Origin: Sphingomonas hankyongi
Lineage (GTDB): Bacteria; Pseudomonadota; Alphaproteobacteria; Sphingomonadales; Sphingomonadaceae
Direction of reading: 5' to 3'
Length of the DNA stretch: 64,000 bases
NCBI RefSeq assembly: GCF_023516575.1
Contig: NZ_JAMGBE010000003.1
Span: 186,001-250,000 of the forward strand
The translations under genes were made by a program, and so were the position numbers. Position 1 is the first letter of the stretch. Every line of letters starts with the position of its first letter. The notes beneath the pieces are model-generated. The model made no database searches. It was given only the letters and a program-made list of their open reading frames with translations, and was not told the origin of the DNA. Of this stretch, positions 61,839 to 64,000 are shown one piece after another.

Positions 61839-62942
61839 GTGGAGCGGGCGCTCGCCACTTCGCGGGACCGCTTCCAGGCGCCGCGACCGACACGCCGGCC
61901 CATCCGGCTGATGATCGTAGACGATTCGATGATCGCGCGCGCCGTGCTGTCCCGGATGATCGAGAGCGACGGGGCGTTCGAAATTGCCGCAGTCGCGGGC
62001 ACAGCCGAAGACGCCATCGACGCACTCGCCCAAGTCCGGGTGGACGTCGTCCTGCTCGATCTCGAAATGCCCGGGGCAGGTGGGCTCAAATCGCTTCCCC
62101 GGATCATCCGCGCCGCTGCCGGCGCCAAAGTGATGATCGTTTCGTCGCTCGCGGAGGAGGGGGCGGAGGAAACGGTGGCCGCACTTGCCATGGGCGCGGC
62201 GGACACGCTTCCGAAACCTGGCACGGGTCGGTTCAACGGGCGCTTTTCCGAAATTCTCCTGAGTAAGCTCAAGGCTCTGGGTTACGCTGCAGCTCCCGAG
62301 CCTACCCGCCGGGCCAGTGTGGATTTGAACCAACCGCTCCGGCCGATGCCGGCGGATCCGATCGACGTGCTTGCAATCGGCGCTTCGACCGGCGGGATCC
62401 ATGCGCTCGGAGTGCTGTTCCAGGCCCTTCCAAAGCGGATTGGCGTGCCCATCCTCGTTACGCAGCACCTGCCGGTGCCGTTCATGAGCGTCTTCGCTCG
62501 GCAACTCGGAATCGCGGCGCATCGTGAAGCTATCGTTGCCGAAGATGGGATGAAGCTTTTGCCGGATCGTATCCTGCTCGCTCCCGGCGACGCGCACCTC
62601 ACCGTCGACTTCTCGGATTCGCCGACGGTGAAGCTTACGAAGACCCCTGTCGCGAGTGGATGCTTGCCGTCGCTCGACCCGATGTTCGGTTCGGTTGCGG
62701 CAGCATTCGGGCGAGGAGCTTTGGGCGTCGTTCTCACCGGCATGGGAAGGGATGGCGCAGAGGGCGCTTCGCGGCTCGCCGCGGGCGGCGGGTCGATTCT
62801 CGTCCAGGATGAGGCGAGTAGTGCGGTTTGGGGCATGCCCCGCGCGGTTCTCGAAGCCGGGCTCGCATGCGGCGTCCTGCCGCCGGATAAGATGGCGCGC
62901 CGGATCGCCTCGCGTACGGAGGATCAGTCGGGGTGCAAATAA
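61839..62942 (+). CDS. cheB: chemotaxis methylesterase/glutamine deamidase CheB
   Basis: The protein is 367 residues from GTG 61839. The receiver domain (about 22-140) has MIVDDSMIARAVL and VVLLDLEMPGAGG with the acceptor Asp. The methylesterase domain has the Ser-His-Asp triad in LAIGASTGGIHAL, LVTQHLPVPFM and VLTGMGRDGAEG. It removes methyl groups from receptor glutamates and is activated by CheA. The 3' end overlaps cheR by 10 bases. The substrate receptors are not in this window. Confidence 0.96.
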   Translation: MERALATSRDRFQAPRPTRRPIRLMIVDDSMIARAVLSRMIESDGAFEIAAVAGTAEDAIDALAQVRVDVVLLDLEMPGAGGLKSLPRIIRAAAGAKVMIVSSLAEEGAEETVAALAMGAADTLPKPGTGRFNGRFSEILLSKLKALGYAAAPEPTRRASVDLNQPLRPMPADPIDVLAIGASTGGIHALGVLFQALPKRIGVPILVTQHLPVPFMSVFARQLGIAAHREAIVAEDGMKLLPDRILLAPGDAHLTVDFSDSPTVKLTKTPVASGCLPSLDPMFGSVAAAFGRGALGVVLTGMGRDGAEGASRLAAGGGSILVQDEASSAVWGMPRAVLEAGLACGVLPPDKMARRIASRTEDQSGCK

Positions 62943-63805
62943 GCGATAGTTCCAGCCGTATCCTCGCTGGTCTTTTGGAGGCGCGTACCGGACAGCAGCT
63001 CACGATGAGCCGGCGTTGGCGCATCGAAACGGCGCTTTCGTCGCTTCTGAGAGAGCGCGGGATCGCAACGCTCGACGAGCTGATCACGATCCTCGTCATG
63101 GGGAAGGAACCAGGCCTATCTCAGCAGGTCGTCGAAGCCCTGCTCAACAACGAGACTTATTTCTTCCGCGACCGGGCGCCCTTCGACGTCCTTTCCCGCC
63201 ACGCATTGCCCGAACTGGCGCAGCGACGGCAAAAGACCAAGCGCCTGCGGATATGGTCCGCCGGCTGCTCGACTGGGCAGGAGGTCTACTCCCTCGCGAT
63301 GCTGTTCGCCGAAGCGCCCGAGCAGTGGCACGGGTGGACGATCGATATTCTCGGCACCGATGTTTCGACGCATTGTATCGATCGCGCGCGCGCCGGCATT
63401 TACAGCCAGTTCGAAGTGCAGAGGGGCCTTGGCATAAACCAGACGATCCGCTGGTTTGAGGAATGCGCGGACGGTTGGCGAGGCGTCGAGGATCTGCGCC
63501 GGCCGGTCCGGTTCCAGATCCACAACTTGCTCGAGCCGCCCCCGCACCCGGGGGGCTTCGACATCGTGCTGTGTCGCAACGTGCTTCTCTACCTAAGCCC
63601 CGACAAGAAGACGCTGGCCTTCGAGCGCCTAGCGTCCGCCATGGCGGAAGACGGGTGGCTCATGCTCGGAGCGGGTGAGACGGTGATCGGCCAGACCAGC
63701 AAGCTCGGAACCGATATCAACGCGCGCGGGCTCTATCGTCTCGTTGGTGACGGCAGCAGGATCGAAAAGCGCGTGGGCGATCGAAGAAGCACTTCGGGGG
63801 CTTGA
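62933..63805 (+). CDS. cheR: chemotaxis protein methyltransferase CheR
   Basis: The protein is 290 residues from GTG 62933. CheR methylates receptor glutamates with S-adenosylmethionine. LLNNETYFFRDRAPFDVL at about residues 68-85, IWSAGCSTGQEVYSLAMLF (SAM binding, about 107-125), LGTDVSTHCIDRARAGIYSQFEVQRGL and DIVLCRNVLLYLSPD are the family motifs. It closes the cheA-W-Y-B-R cluster. A C-terminal Arg/Lys-rich tail is short. The next gene is an ampD-like amidase on the same strand. Confidence 0.96.
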   Translation: MQISDSSSRILAGLLEARTGQQLTMSRRWRIETALSSLLRERGIATLDELITILVMGKEPGLSQQVVEALLNNETYFFRDRAPFDVLSRHALPELAQRRQKTKRLRIWSAGCSTGQEVYSLAMLFAEAPEQWHGWTIDILGTDVSTHCIDRARAGIYSQFEVQRGLGINQTIRWFEECADGWRGVEDLRRPVRFQIHNLLEPPPHPGGFDIVLCRNVLLYLSPDKKTLAFERLASAMAEDGWLMLGAGETVIGQTSKLGTDINARGLYRLVGDGSRIEKRVGDRRSTSGA

Positions 63806-63845
63806 CCGCGGCACTGTTGCTGTGCGCCATTATGGCGTGCTGGAC

Positions 63846-64000
63846 GTGATCGATCGAGCCTCGCCGAATTTCGACGAGCGGCAGCTGCCCGTTTCGATGA
63901 TCGTGCTCCATTATACCGGAATGCCGGACTGCGAGGGAGCGCTTTGCCGCCTGACTTCCCCGGAAGCCAAGGTTTCCGCGCATTATTGCGTCGATGAAGA
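63846..64000 (+). CDS. N-acetylmuramoyl-L-alanine amidase AmpD-like, N-terminal part cut by window edge
   Basis: An open frame reads VIDRASPNFDERQLPVSMIV, then LHYTGMPDCEGALCRLTSPEAK and VSAHYCVDED, and runs off the window. The LHYTGM (zinc His) and VSAHYCV (second motif) parts are hallmarks of the amidase_2 family (AmpD/AmiD), which cuts the sugar-peptide bond of anhydro-muropeptides. The start is uncertain: GTG 63846, 63837 and 63822 are in frame and none has a good ribosome site. The frame also reads through the end of cheR. Confidence 0.75.
   Translation, partial: MIDRASPNFDERQLPVSMIVLHYTGMPDCEGALCRLTSPEAKVSAHYCVDE

Overview
This window is a high-G+C stretch of an alphaproteobacterial chromosome. 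The gene content points to the Sphingomonadales (Sphingomonas or a close relative). Supporting signs are the ChpT phosphotransferase, a large TonB-dependent receptor, a PafA/PhoK-type alkaline phosphatase, GatCAB, a recA promoter with the alphaproteobacterial SOS box GTTC-N7-GTTC, and interspersed palindromes of the kind often seen in sphingomonads. No phage, transposase or CRISPR array was found. Genes are tightly packed and no gene-free stretch exceeds about 270 bases.

Layout. (1) 1-6.5 kb looks like a looser accessory segment: the N-terminal part of an S9-type peptidase, a SulP transporter, a DUF6090-like protein, a PilZ protein, a DUF3597 protein and an operon of DUF4142, cupredoxin and ECF sigma factor. 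It carries copies of a short imperfect palindrome and is followed by tRNA-Lys. (2) 6.6-12.1 kb is the rod-shape operon mreB-mreC-mreD-mrdA-mrdB on the minus strand. (3) 12.2-18.8 kb holds mutL, crcB, ppa, a 57-residue protein, ilvC, miaA, serB and a Sel1/SPOR protein. (4) 19-21.7 kb is a ParA / ribbon-helix-helix / TPR-SPOR lipoprotein operon. (5) 21.7-29.5 kb holds pyrB, ruvX, a DUF3089 hydrolase, a GlsB-like protein, a second PilZ protein, a 2OG-Fe(II)-type oxygenase and gatCAB. (6) 29.5-36 kb holds an alkaline phosphatase, a lipoprotein / M48 protease / lipoprotein operon, a proline-rich miniprotein, tRNA-Leu and trigger factor. (7) 36-43.5 kb holds a family 2 glycosyltransferase, a TonB-dependent receptor, clpP, an amidohydrolase and recA. 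(8) 43.5-54.7 kb holds transporters, an agmatinase-type enzyme, an M24 peptidase, a HAD protein, a small surface-polysaccharide set and an EF-G-like GTPase. (9) 54.8-57.8 kb holds a YihY protein, rpoH and rluD. (10) 57.9-63.8 kb is chpT followed by cheA-cheW-cheY-cheB-cheR, and the window ends inside an ampD-like gene.

Most operons use 4-nt ATGA/GTGA stop-start overlaps. Five convergent pairs share a four-base stop overlap, and miaA and serB share one CATG as divergent start codons. The least explained items are the ParA-RHH-SPOR module, the DUF4142-cupredoxin-ECF operon, the unusual CheA with a second CheW-like domain and a degenerate receiver, and the EF-G-like protein lacking the catalytic histidine. 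None of these can be called a new system from sequence alone.
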